Assembly: GCA_016125355.1 (NCBI GenBank)
Contig: WGLX01000023.1
Location: forward strand, 1 to 40,051
Length of the DNA: 40,051 bases
From: Actinomycetales bacterium
Lineage (GTDB): Bacteria > Actinomycetota > Actinomycetes > S36-B12
Direction: 5' to 3'
The notes beneath the pieces are model-generated. The model was not told the origin of the DNA, searched no databases, and saw only the letters and a program-made list of their open reading frames with translations. The position numbers were made by a program, and so were the translations under genes. Below are positions 23,600-31,845 of the stretch, piece after piece. How positions within the stretch are numbered: the stretch's first letter is position 1; each line of letters opens with the position of its first letter.

Positions 23600-24793
23600 G
23601 TGACTGGCCGAAGGGCGTTGCGACGCGCCGCCTGGGTGATCGTTCCCGCCGTGGCACTCTCCGCGTGCACCGTCGCCGGTCCCGAGGCGACCGGTCCCAC
23701 GGCGCCCACGACGCGAGGAGCGTCGCCTACGCCGTCACCGACGCCGACGCCGAGCGCCTCCCCCACGCCGACGCTCACCGTGACGGACACCTCCTCCCCC
23801 GAGCCCAGCTGGCTCTCCCCGCTGACCGGCCTGCCCGGCGAGGGTCCGAAGCCGGTGCTCATCGTCAAGCTGGACAACACCCGCTACGCCCAGCCGCATG
23901 CCGGCCTCACGAAGGCCGACGTCGTCTACATGGAGGAGGTGGAGTACGGCATCACCCGCCTGGCCGCGGTGTTCTCCAGCCAGGTGCCGAAGCGCATCGG
24001 CCCCGTGCGCTCGGCGCGCATCACCGACATCGACCTCCTCGCCCAGTACGGCAGGCCCGCATTCGCGTACTCCGGGGCGCAGCACAAGATGTTCCCGGTA
24101 CTCGATGCCGCGCCGTTCCACGACGTATCCCCGCGGCGGGGTGCCGAGGGCTACTCGCGGGACAGCAGCAGGCGCGCGCCGTACAACTACTACCTCGACG
24201 GGCATGTCGCCCTCCAGCGCGCTCCGAAGGCGGCCCTGGCCAAGGACATGGGCTTCACCTTCTCCGAGGATGTCCCGCCCGGCGGTCTCACGGCGAAGCA
24301 CGCCGAGATGGCCTGGGGCTACGCGTCCGCCGCCTTCGACTACGCACGCAAGCTCGACGCCTACCGCATCAACCTCAATGGCCTGCCGGCCCGGGCGGAG
24401 GAGCGGAAGAGTGGCCAGCTGGCGTCGACGGTCGTGATCCAGTACGTGAAGCAGACTCCCTCGCGGTTCTTCGACAAGGGCGGCGGCAACACCCCCCATG
24501 CCGACACCATCGGGACCGGCAAGGCGTGGGTGCTCCGCGATGGGCAGGCGTGGAAGGTCACCTGGAGCCGACCCTCGGCCAAGCAGGGCACGACCTTCAC
24601 GCTGCCCGACGGGTCCCCCATGCCCTTCAAGCCCGGTCAGACCTGGATCGTTCTGCTCGACAGGAGCCGTCGAGCGACGATCACCCCACTGACCGAGCCA
24701 GTCCCCAGTGCCAGCGCTTCGGCACCCTCCCTGCCCTCTCCCGCAGGCTCACCGGGTCCGAGCGCAACGAGCAGCGCCCGCGCCGAGAACTGA
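23600..24793 (+). CDS. DUF3048 domain lipoprotein
   Basis: A 397-residue exported lipoprotein from GTG 23600, with no ribosome-binding site. Residues 1-22 are a signal peptide ending in the lipobox ALSAC (Cys23). A Thr/Pro/Ser-rich linker (24-70) is followed by the DUF3048 N-terminal domain (LTGLPGEGPKPVLIVKLDNTRYAQPHAGL, MEEVEYGITRLAAVFSS, IGPVRSARITDIDLLAQYG, AYSGAQ) and its C-terminal half. The last 35 residues are Ser/Ala/Pro-rich. The family (YerB of Bacillus) has no established function; members are surface lipoproteins of Gram-positives. The gene is convergent with the DUF2202 gene and shares a strong hairpin with it. Confidence 0.92.
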   Translation: MTGRRALRRAAWVIVPAVALSACTVAGPEATGPTAPTTRGASPTPSPTPTPSASPTPTLTVTDTSSPEPSWLSPLTGLPGEGPKPVLIVKLDNTRYAQPHAGLTKADVVYMEEVEYGITRLAAVFSSQVPKRIGPVRSARITDIDLLAQYGRPAFAYSGAQHKMFPVLDAAPFHDVSPRRGAEGYSRDSSRRAPYNYYLDGHVALQRAPKAALAKDMGFTFSEDVPPGGLTAKHAEMAWGYASAAFDYARKLDAYRINLNGLPARAEERKSGQLASTVVIQYVKQTPSRFFDKGGGNTPHADTIGTGKAWVLRDGQAWKVTWSRPSAKQGTTFTLPDGSPMPFKPGQTWIVLLDRSRRATITPLTEPVPSASASAPSLPSPAGSPGPSATSSARAEN

Positions 24794-24811
24794 GCTCGAC
24801 GCGGGCGCTGC
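24771..24811. terminator. Bidirectional hairpin terminator between convergent genes
   Basis: GCAGCGCCCGCG (24771-24782) pairs perfectly with CGCGGGCGCTGC (24800-24811), a 12-bp stem. Inside the loop CGAG (24784-24787) and CTCG (24795-24798) can extend it. It contains the DUF3048 stop codon and lies 15 bases before the DUF2202 stop on the other strand. There is no U-tract, as is common for actinobacterial terminators. Confidence 0.7.
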
Positions 24812-24826
24812 GGTCGCGCGGGGCGA

Positions 24827-25513
24827 TCAGGACTGCAGGCAGCTGCCGTCGCGCAGCCCGGTTCCGGCCTGCGTGCCCGCCTGGCCACCGGCACCCATGC
24901 CACGGCCCTGCATGCCGCGACCGCCGCCGTAGCCGTTCTGGGCTCCGGTGCCGTTCTGCATCCCCATCGCCGTATCACCGGACGCCAGCCGGGTGAAGGC
25001 CACGAGGTGGTTCTCGGACCCGCGCTTGAGAGCGGTGAGGACCTGGGTCACGTCCGCAGGGTTGACGCCCGCCAGCGCGTCCTCGAGGTCGGCGATGTCG
25101 AGCTTCTCGATGGTGATCCCGACCTGGGCTGCCGCCGCGAGCGAGGTCTTGCCCTGGGCGACGAGGTCGTTGTAGAGCTTCTGGACCGCGGCGTCGTCGA
25201 AGTATCCGTAGGCGTCGCCGGCCGTCGGATCGGTCACGCCGTTGTTCGCCATCACCGTGCGGACGGCGGTGAGGTGCTGCTGCTCGGCAACGGCGACACG
25301 GGCGAACTGGTTCACGTCGTAGACCTTGCCCAGAGCCGTGTAGACATCGCGCGCGAGCTTCTCCTCAGCGGCCATGGCCTGCAGCACCCCGGCGGTGTCG
25401 GACGGCACGGCGGCGGACGCGGAGCCGGCGAATGCGAGGGCGGCAGGAACCGTGACGGCGAGCGCGGCTCCGAGTCCGATGATCCGGCGGGTCGCGGTGC
25501 GGGTGGCGTTCAT
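24827..25513 (-). CDS. Secreted DUF2202 (ferritin-like) protein
   Basis: A 228-residue protein from ATG 25513, with AGGAGG five bases upstream. Residues 1-35 are a signal peptide (RRIIGLGAALAVTVPAALAFAGSASA). The mature part begins with the DUF2202 four-helix domain: LQAMAAEEKLARDVYTAL, FARVAVAEQQHLTAVRTVM, YNDLVAQGKTSLAAAAQVG and a last helix with GSENHLVAFTRL. The spaced Glu and His pairs resemble ferritin-like metal sites. About 45 residues of Gly/Met/Gln-rich sequence follow, ending DGSCLQS. DUF2202 proteins are extracytoplasmic, and no reaction is established; metal binding is inference. Confidence 0.88.
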   Translation of the reverse strand: MNATRTATRRIIGLGAALAVTVPAALAFAGSASAAVPSDTAGVLQAMAAEEKLARDVYTALGKVYDVNQFARVAVAEQQHLTAVRTVMANNGVTDPTAGDAYGYFDDAAVQKLYNDLVAQGKTSLAAAAQVGITIEKLDIADLEDALAGVNPADVTQVLTALKRGSENHLVAFTRLASGDTAMGMQNGTGAQNGYGGGRGMQGRGMGAGGQAGTQAGTGLRDGSCLQS

Positions 25514-25657
25514 GGTGTCCTCCTGGTTCACGTGGGCGCTTCGTTGCGCACAACCCTGTTATCCACCCCCGATGTGGTGCGTTGATCCGACGATCATGAA
25601 GCCCACGTAAGGCTCGGTGGAATCGCCGTCCCGGGTGTCCGTTTCGGGACCTTCGGC

Positions 25658-26779
25658 CTACTCCCGAAGGGCCACGGGATCCGAGGAGCGCAGAGCGATC
25701 TCGATCTCGGCGGGGGCATCGAGCGGCCGCGTGGTGGCCACGCCCAGGTCACTGAGTCGGCGCGCCTGTCGAAGAGCCTGTCGATCGAAGGAGCCCACGA
25801 ACGCGTTGTAGCCGCGCACCGCCTGATCGAGTCCCCGGCGCATGCCATCGAGGTGCTCGACGAGGACGCCGAGCCGGGTGAGCATCTCGGCGCCCGCCTG
25901 CCGGATCTGCTCCGCGTTGTCGACGAGCAGCCTCCTCTGGTAGCCGAAGGCCACGGTACGGAGCAGTGCGAGCATCGTGGTCGGCGTCGCGAGGATCACA
26001 CGCCGTTCGAACGCCCTCTCCAGGAGAAGTCCGTCCACCTCGAGCGCGGTGGAGAGCAACGACTCCAGCGGCAGGAACATCACGACGAAGTCCGCAGTCG
26101 TGGTCGCATCGGAGTACCTCTTCCCCGACAGCTCACGCACGCGAGCAAGGGTGTCGGTCGCGTGCTTGGCCAGGAATGCCTCGCGCTGTCCCTCGTCCGA
26201 GGAGGAGATGGACTGCCAGTACGCGTCAAAGGGGAACTTGGCGTCCACGAGGATCTCCCCGCCGCCCGGCATCAGGACGACCACGTCAGGACGTGTCACC
26301 CCGTCGTCGCCGGACCGCGTCTGCTGCCGTGAGAAGTGCGTGCCTTCGAGCAGGCCCGCATGCTCCAGGAGCCGCTCCAGCTGCATCTCGCCCCACTGCC
26401 CCCGCGTCTGGCCCCTCGACAGCGCGGAGGCGATCGCCGCGGTCGCGGAGTCGAGGGCGGCGTACCGCTCGCTCACTGCGGACAGGGCGGTCGTGATCGC
26501 CGCTTCGGCGGCCGTGCGCTCGCGACCCGCCTCGTCCGTCACGCGGCGCAGGCTCTCCAGGCTCTCGCGCACCGGTCGCAGGAGGTCGTCCATCGACCGC
26601 ATCGACGCATCGCTGGCCCGCTGCGCAGCGAGCTCCGACTGGGCCGCCGACAGCGACTCCTCGAGATCGGAGCAACGTTGCCGCTGCAGCTGCAGCCGAC
26701 CCCGGAGCGCGACGACGACCATCGCCAGCCCGACGGCCACGACGAGGAGGACCACGAGAAGGACGGTTGCGAGAGCCAT
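25658..26779 (-). CDS. rmuC: RmuC family protein (DNA recombination)
   Basis: A 373-residue protein. ATG 26779 is chosen because it opens directly into the N-terminal membrane segment (ALATVLLVVLLVVAVGLAMVVVAL); the frame could extend 36 codons upstream with no conserved sequence. A coiled-coil region (about 30-110) precedes the RmuC nuclease-like domain: RGQWGEMQLERLLEHAGL, RPDVVVLMPGGGEILVDAKFPFDAY, VVMFLPLESLLSTALE, ILATPTTMLALLRTVAFGY. RmuC limits inverted-repeat recombination in E. coli and has a restriction-endonuclease-like core with the D-x(n)-D-x-K arrangement visible here. It is divergent from the helicase gene, across a 145-base spacer. Confidence 0.93.
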   Translation of the reverse strand: MALATVLLVVLLVVAVGLAMVVVALRGRLQLQRQRCSDLEESLSAAQSELAAQRASDASMRSMDDLLRPVRESLESLRRVTDEAGRERTAAEAAITTALSAVSERYAALDSATAAIASALSRGQTRGQWGEMQLERLLEHAGLLEGTHFSRQQTRSGDDGVTRPDVVVLMPGGGEILVDAKFPFDAYWQSISSSDEGQREAFLAKHATDTLARVRELSGKRYSDATTTADFVVMFLPLESLLSTALEVDGLLLERAFERRVILATPTTMLALLRTVAFGYQRRLLVDNAEQIRQAGAEMLTRLGVLVEHLDGMRRGLDQAVRGYNAFVGSFDRQALRQARRLSDLGVATTRPLDAPAEIEIALRSSDPVALRE

Positions 26780-26924
26780 GGCAGCAGCATCGACGGGGGG
26801 TGTGACATCGATCCCGATGGACAGGGCGACGGCGCTGCAACCCCGCCGCACCGCGCATGGCAGACTCGATCGCCCATTCGCGGGCATCGGGCGGGCCGAG
26901 CCGGCAACGAGTGTGGTCGAAGGG

Positions 26925-29015
26925 ATGGGTGCGTTGGACGCGCTCTCGGAGGAGCAGGCCTTCGTGGATCTCGCCTACCGACACCTCGCTCGCTTCACCG
27001 AGCAGCTGGACGAGCGCATCGAGGGCATCCGCACCTCCCCCGGCACGGGAACGGCCCAGGACCTGCTCGAGAAGCAGGCCCTCTTCGACTCCCTCGTGCA
27101 GCAGCGTTCCAGCGCAGAGGCGGCGACCCGTCGCCTCTGCTTCGGCCGCACGGATGCGCTGGACGGCCAGGTCCATCACCTGGGCCGCATCGGCCTGCGT
27201 GATGAGCGGGGCGAGCCGGTGCTCCTCGACTGGCGCGCCCCGAGCGCGGCCGGCTTCTACCAGGCCACCGCCGTCGAGCCGATGGGCCTGCGTCGCCGCC
27301 GACGGATCCTCACCCGTGACCGCGAGGTCACCCACCTGGAGGACGAGGACCTGCTCGACCCGTCGGCGGTGGTGACCGACGCGGCCGCCCGGGCGGTCGA
27401 TGCACCGCGGGCAGGTCGCATGGCGGACATCGTGGCCACCATCGCCGCCGACCAGGACCGGATAGTGCGAAGTCCACTCGCCCAGGTCACCGTCGTGCAG
27501 GGCGGCCCCGGAACGGGGAAGACCGTCGTCGCCCTCCACCGAGCCGCCTGGCTGCTCTACACATACCGGGATCGACTCGCGCGCGACGGGGTCCTCGTCG
27601 TCGGGCCCTCGTCCGCCTTCCTCCGCTACATCGATCACGTGCTGCCCAGTCTCGGCGAGACTGATGTCGTGCTCCTGACCCCGGGCCAGCTGTACCCGCC
27701 CGTGTCGACCGACCTGCCGGATCGACCCGAGATTGCCGCGATCAAGGGCGACCTCGTCATGGCCCGGGTGATCGCCAACGCCGTGCGCCAGCGCATCCGG
27801 ATTCCCCTCCAAGACGTCACGATCACCCTCGCCGACGGAGGCCAGGTCGGCATCACGGCGACGAAGCTCGAGCAGGTGACGCGCAGCCTGCCGCGCAACG
27901 GCACCTTCCATGGCAACCGGGACCCGTTCCTCACGCGCGTCCTCGATCACCTGTGCCGCGACCGGGCGCGGCGGAGCGGCGATGACCCCGACGACCCGGA
28001 TGTCAGGGCGCAGATCCTGTCGGACCTCGTGGACGATCCCGCTGTCCGGCGCACCCTCAACCTCATGTGGCTGCCCATCTCGCCCGAGCAGCTCGTCGAC
28101 CGAATGCTCTCCCGCCCCGAGCTCCTCGCCGCTGCCGCGGGCGACCTTCTCACGCCGGAACAGCAGCGTCTCCTCCTCCGCTCGGCCGGGGCGCCCTGGA
28201 CGGTCGACGACGTCCCACTGCTCGACGAAGCCGCCGAGCGGCTCGGCGAGTTCCGTCCCCGGACCCGACCCGTCGAGCGGTCGGATCCTGACTACGCCGA
28301 GCTCGACATCGTGGACCCGTTCGCACGAAACCGGCCGTCGACCACCGTGGCGGAGCGGGCCCTTGCGGACCGCGACTGGGTCTACGGCCACGTGATCGTC
28401 GACGAGGCCCAGGAGCTGTCGCGCATGGCGTGGCGGGCACTGTCGCGTCGCTGTACCAGGAGGTCGATGACGGTGGTCGGAGACCTCCAGCAGACCACGC
28501 ACCCCGCCGGCGCACGGGATTGGCAGGAGGCGCTGAACTGGGCGGGGCGGAACATCGACCTGCACACGCTCACGGTCACCTACCGCATCACCCGCCAGAC
28601 CGCCGAGTCGGCGACGGCCCTGCTCACCGCGGCGGGGGGATCGGCACCGGATCTCCATCCGATCCGCGACGGCGAGAGCACCGAGTCGCTCAGCCTCGAC
28701 ACGGAAGGGCTGGCCCGGCTCGTGCTCGCTCGCGCTGCCGGTCAGCCGGGCCGTACCGCGATCGTGGTTCCGGATGCTCGACGCGACCTCGTCACCACCC
28801 TCACCGGATCGCATCCGGACTTCGGCGCCGGCGACGAGTCCATCGACGCGCCGATCGCAGTGCTCGATGCCCGCAGCACCAAGGGCCTGGAATTCGACGA
28901 CGTCTACGTGGTCGACCCGGCCTCGATGTCCCAGCAGGGCACGCTCGGCTCTGACGTCTACGTAGCCTGCACCCGCGCCACCCAGCGCCTGCATCTCGTC
29001 GACCTCATCGACTGA
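26925..29015 (+). CDS. HelD/HelR-like RNA polymerase-associated superfamily 1 ATPase
   Basis: A 696-residue protein, if started at ATG 26925 (GTG 26913 is the alternative). The N-terminal helical arm (1-70) is followed by FGRTDALDGQVHHLGRIGLRDE and LLDWRAPSA, which identify the HelD branch of UvrD-like proteins. Walker A is GGPGTGKT (193-200), Walker B is VIVDEAQELS, and late helicase motifs are STKGLEFDDVYVVDP and YVACTRATQRL. HelD proteins displace RNA polymerase from DNA using ATP; an actinobacterial relative, HelR, removes rifamycins from RNA polymerase. Which type this is cannot be decided from motifs. No nuclease domain is present. Confidence 0.9.
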   Translation: MGALDALSEEQAFVDLAYRHLARFTEQLDERIEGIRTSPGTGTAQDLLEKQALFDSLVQQRSSAEAATRRLCFGRTDALDGQVHHLGRIGLRDERGEPVLLDWRAPSAAGFYQATAVEPMGLRRRRRILTRDREVTHLEDEDLLDPSAVVTDAAARAVDAPRAGRMADIVATIAADQDRIVRSPLAQVTVVQGGPGTGKTVVALHRAAWLLYTYRDRLARDGVLVVGPSSAFLRYIDHVLPSLGETDVVLLTPGQLYPPVSTDLPDRPEIAAIKGDLVMARVIANAVRQRIRIPLQDVTITLADGGQVGITATKLEQVTRSLPRNGTFHGNRDPFLTRVLDHLCRDRARRSGDDPDDPDVRAQILSDLVDDPAVRRTLNLMWLPISPEQLVDRMLSRPELLAAAAGDLLTPEQQRLLLRSAGAPWTVDDVPLLDEAAERLGEFRPRTRPVERSDPDYAELDIVDPFARNRPSTTVAERALADRDWVYGHVIVDEAQELSRMAWRALSRRCTRRSMTVVGDLQQTTHPAGARDWQEALNWAGRNIDLHTLTVTYRITRQTAESATALLTAAGGSAPDLHPIRDGESTESLSLDTEGLARLVLARAAGQPGRTAIVVPDARRDLVTTLTGSHPDFGAGDESIDAPIAVLDARSTKGLEFDDVYVVDPASMSQQGTLGSDVYVACTRATQRLHLVDLID

Positions 29016-29024
29016 CCGCGCGCA

Positions 29025-29054
29025 CGGACAGGCCGTCGGTAGCGCCCCTATCCT
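29025..29054 (+). promoter_or_regulatory. Promoter for a leaderless transcript
   Basis: TATCCT (29049-29054) lies exactly six bases before GTG 29061, with CGGACA (29025-29030) as a partial -35 match 18 bases upstream. No Shine-Dalgarno sequence precedes the start codon, and the whole spacer after the HelD-like gene is only 45 bases. Confidence 0.55.
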
Positions 29055-29060
29055 GACGAC

Positions 29061-30158
29061 GTGCGGGTTCTCACGCTTGCCGGCTCGGGGGCGCAGCGCG
29101 GCCTTGACTACGGACGCGAGGAGGCGGCAGCCATCGCCGCCGCGGTCACCGCGCTCAAGACGCACCTCGCGTCCCTCGGCCACTCGCCGGGTGCGCTCAT
29201 GCGGCGCCTCGCCACCGGTCCGCTCCCACGGGCAGCCGCCGACCTGACGCCGGAGCTCTGGGCCGAGACCATCGCCATGGCGCAGGGCGCGCGCGTGGGC
29301 CTGGACGAGGTCCTCCTCCTGGTCTTCGCCTCCGACCTCGACTCCTACGCGGGCACCGCAACGGCGTCCCCCGACGGGCTCGGCGGACCCAGCGCCTCGT
29401 TCGGCGCCTCGGCGATCGCCCGCCAGGTGCCGGGCCGTCCCGGCGACACGGGTGGCGGCGGCCTCGCGGGCCAGGCACGCCCGCCGGTGCCCCCGACCAC
29501 CGAGATCGGGCAGACCGTGGACCTGCCCGACTGGGCGCGCGATCGCGCACTCGTGCTGCGCATCGGCGCCTACGACGCCCCCAATGCACTGGCACTGGCG
29601 TACCCGGGGTCCCTCGGGCTGTGCGGTGCCAACCAGTCCGGCCTCGGGGTGGCGACGACGGCTCTGCCATGGTCGGCGGTGGATGCGAAGGGGCTCGGGG
29701 TCACGTTCATCGTCAGGCACCTGCTCACCCTGGAGACCCTGGCCGCTGCCGAGAGCTTCCTCATGTCCGTGCCGCACGCCGTGGGTCGCTCGTACCTGAT
29801 CGCCGCGCCCGACGGGATCGCCTGCTACGAGGCCGACCCGGGGAACGTCATCCGGGTGCGCCCGGCGTCCGAGGTCGTGGCGCACACGGACCACCGCCTC
29901 GGTTCTGCCGACGCCGAGGGTGGGAACGCGACCGAGTCGTCGATGACTCGCCTGGCCACGCTGACCCGGGCCATGGATGCGCATGTGCCGCTGGCCGAGG
30001 CCCTCGGCGCGGATGTCCTGTGTGACGGATCGCGATGGCAGGACGCATTGATCACGTTCGGGGCCTTCCGCGCGGCCGGCGGCGAGGCATCGGCACGGTT
30101 CATCGCCGGAGACGCCTTGGCACGGGGGCGGGACTGGGATCGGCTCACCTACGTCTGA
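29061..30158 (+). CDS. C45/acyl-CoA:6-APA acyltransferase (AAT)-family Ntn-hydrolase homologue with altered nucleophile
   Basis: A 365-residue protein from GTG 29061. The pattern of an N-terminal helix with LDYGREEAAAI, VGLDEVLLLV, then VLRIGAYDAPNALALAYPGSLGLCGANQSGLGVATTAL and VVAHTDHRL follows the acyl-CoA:6-aminopenicillanate acyltransferase (peptidase C45) family of self-processing Ntn hydrolases. Family members expose an N-terminal Cys in a GCT-type motif. Here the matching stretch reads YAGTATAS (96-103), so Cys is replaced, possibly by Thr99. A Gly/Pro-rich insertion of about 40 residues (105-147) follows. Either it uses a Thr nucleophile or it is inactive. The 3' end overlaps the convergent HD gene by 10 bases. 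Confidence 0.72.
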   Translation: MRVLTLAGSGAQRGLDYGREEAAAIAAAVTALKTHLASLGHSPGALMRRLATGPLPRAAADLTPELWAETIAMAQGARVGLDEVLLLVFASDLDSYAGTATASPDGLGGPSASFGASAIARQVPGRPGDTGGGGLAGQARPPVPPTTEIGQTVDLPDWARDRALVLRIGAYDAPNALALAYPGSLGLCGANQSGLGVATTALPWSAVDAKGLGVTFIVRHLLTLETLAAAESFLMSVPHAVGRSYLIAAPDGIACYEADPGNVIRVRPASEVVAHTDHRLGSADAEGGNATESSMTRLATLTRAMDAHVPLAEALGADVLCDGSRWQDALITFGAFRAAGGEASARFIAGDALARGRDWDRLTYV

Positions 30159-30793
30159 TGCGCGGGCGTCGGGTTCTCCGTCTCCAGGAGGGATTCCAGC
30201 TGGGCGACGACGTGCTCGAACGGAACGAGAAGGCGGTCGGTCACCTCGCGGAGGCGCAGGAGGTCCCGGTTGGCCCGGTAGTACCAGAGCACGCGGTCGG
30301 GCGGCGCGTTGAAGCGGGTCATGGCGACGGGCCCCTCAAGCCGCAGGTCGCCGAGGATCGCGCGCCCGTTGTGCACCTTGTCGGCAGCCCAGACGAGCAG
30401 CGAGTCGTCCGCCACCTCCTGCAGCCGCGTGAGGTGCTCGCGCTTGCGGTCCTCCCAGGGCGCCTTGCCCGACCCGTCGGCCTCGAGCGAGTCGCTGCAG
30501 TCCTCCACGATGCGCGCCACACGATCGCCGAACCGGGCTCGGATATCCGCCAGGCGCGCCCGCCCGCCGTGGTCCTCCGCCGCATCGTGCAGCAGTCCGG
30601 CGACGGCCTGGTCCTCGTCACCGCCCGCGTCGAGGACCAAGGAGGCGACGCCGAGGAGGTGCGCCATGTACGGCACGACCGGCGCACCCGGGTTGGTGCT
30701 GCGCTTGCGGGTCTGCGGCCCGGTCACCTCGATGGCATAGGCCAGCGCATCCGCCAGACGTTCGCTCAGTCGCGCGGGCTCCCCGTTGGGCAC
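30149..30793 (-). CDS. HD-domain phosphohydrolase (RelA/SpoT hydrolase-like)
   Basis: A 214-residue protein from GTG 30793. Metal-binding residues of the HD superfamily are visible: H45 in PYMAHLLGVA, H69-D70 in GLLHDAAEDHGG and D138 in WAADKVHNGRAIL. HDAAED and ADK-x-HN are typical of the (p)ppGpp hydrolase half of RelA/SpoT and of small alarmone hydrolases (MESH1-like). No synthetase, TGS or ACT domain is present. The nucleotide substrate is inferred, not shown. The stop lies inside the 3' end of the convergent acyltransferase-like gene. Confidence 0.82.
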   Translation of the reverse strand: MPNGEPARLSERLADALAYAIEVTGPQTRKRSTNPGAPVVPYMAHLLGVASLVLDAGGDEDQAVAGLLHDAAEDHGGRARLADIRARFGDRVARIVEDCSDSLEADGSGKAPWEDRKREHLTRLQEVADDSLLVWAADKVHNGRAILGDLRLEGPVAMTRFNAPPDRVLWYYRANRDLLRLREVTDRLLVPFEHVVAQLESLLETENPTPAHQT

Positions 30794-30799
30794 GTCCTC

Positions 30800-30805
30800 A
30801 ACCTA
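30800..30805 (-). promoter_or_regulatory. -10 element for a leaderless transcript of the HD gene
   Basis: On the minus strand TAGGTT ends six bases before GTG 30793, the same spacing as in front of the genes at 23600 and 29061. The GAGGAC between -10 and start is too close to act as a normal ribosome-binding site. No clear -35 is visible. Confidence 0.45.
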
Positions 30806-30910
30806 TCGACCTGAGCCGGTGAACCGAGACCGAATCGTTGCCTAAGCACGGAACGGGGCCGTCCACCGGTGGCGTCGCATGGGCAGGACAGCACGGATGG
30901 AGGAGGAACC

Positions 30911-31834
30911 ATGCGGGCACGTGCGGCAGCAGCTCTTCTGGCGACAGGCTTGATCCTCGCGGGTTGCTCGACGACCGGGGATTCGGGGGCGGCCGAGCCG
31001 GCCGTCATGGCCCCCGACACGATGGTCGAGGGCGCATCCCCGGCGGACGCCGGCGCAGCGGTGGATGGGGGCGCGGTCGCGCCGGAGAGAGCCGGCGCCG
31101 CTCCCGGCGAGGTGACGACATCGACCACCGTGGCGGACCGGCAGATCATCAGGAACGGATACCTGTCGATGAGGGTCGAGGACGTGCGCCGGTCCGCCGC
31201 GCAGGTGCGCGGACTCACGTCGGCCGCGGGCGGCCTCATCGTCTCCGAGGACGTCGGTGCCTCGGGCGACAGCGCCTACGCCACCATCCAGGCACAGGTT
31301 CCTGCCGATCGGCTCGATCGGTTCATCGAGGATGTCTCCGCCCTCGGCACCGTCGACTCCGTCACCCTGTCGGCATCGGACGTGACCGCCCAGGTCGTGG
31401 ATCTCGACGCCCGCATCGACGCCCTCCACACCAGCATCACCCGGTTGACGCAGCTGCTGGCGCAGGCGAATCGCATCGAGGACCTCCTGGCCATCGAGAC
31501 ACAGCTGGCCCAGCGGCAGAGTGAGCTGGACGGCCTTTCCGCCCAGCGGAAGTACCTCGCCGACCAGGTGGCGATGTCGACCCTCACGGTGACCCTCGCC
31601 CCTCTCACGGAGCTTCCCGAGGTGGATGCGCCGGGCTTCCTCCAGGGCCTGAAGAGCGGCTGGGCGGCGTTCGTCGCCCTCGTCATGGTGGCCGTCACCG
31701 CGGTCGGCTTCATGCTGCCGTGGCTGGTCCTGCTGGCGCTCGTGGCCGTGCCAATCGCGATCCTCGCGGCGCGCCATGCCCGGCGGCGACGGCACGAGCC
31801 CACTGCCCGGCCCGAGGACGAGCAGCCCTCCTAG
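30911..31834 (+). CDS. DUF4349 membrane-anchored lipoprotein
   Basis: A 307-residue protein from ATG 30911, with GGAGGA five bases upstream; a longer frame to 30869 is not supported. The signal peptide ends in lipobox LILAGC (Cys19). A low-complexity Ala/Gly/Asp linker (20-70) leads to the DUF4349 domain (RQIIRNGYLSMRVEDVRRSAAQVRGLTSAAGG, ATIQAQVPADRLDRFIEDVSALG, DVTAQVVDLDARIDAL), a coiled coil (LLAQANRIEDLLAIETQLAQRQSEL), a transmembrane helix pair near 250-290 and a basic tail. The family is widespread with no known reaction. It is convergent with the I78-like operon, 11 bases apart. Confidence 0.9.
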   Translation: MRARAAAALLATGLILAGCSTTGDSGAAEPAVMAPDTMVEGASPADAGAAVDGGAVAPERAGAAPGEVTTSTTVADRQIIRNGYLSMRVEDVRRSAAQVRGLTSAAGGLIVSEDVGASGDSAYATIQAQVPADRLDRFIEDVSALGTVDSVTLSASDVTAQVVDLDARIDALHTSITRLTQLLAQANRIEDLLAIETQLAQRQSELDGLSAQRKYLADQVAMSTLTVTLAPLTELPEVDAPGFLQGLKSGWAAFVALVMVAVTAVGFMLPWLVLLALVAVPIAILAARHARRRRHEPTARPEDEQPS

Positions 31835-31845
31835 GGCAGCGGCCG

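Noticed and set aside
25530-25608. Inverted repeat ACGTGGGC / GCCCACGT in front of the DUF2202 gene
   Set aside because: Eight-base arms 63 bases apart are likely to occur by chance, and one arm overlaps the ribosome-binding region; nothing else supports an operator.
31825-31837. Small hairpin GCCCT-CCT-AGGGC at the DUF4349 stop as terminator
   Set aside because: The stem has only five base pairs and no extension; too weak to call.
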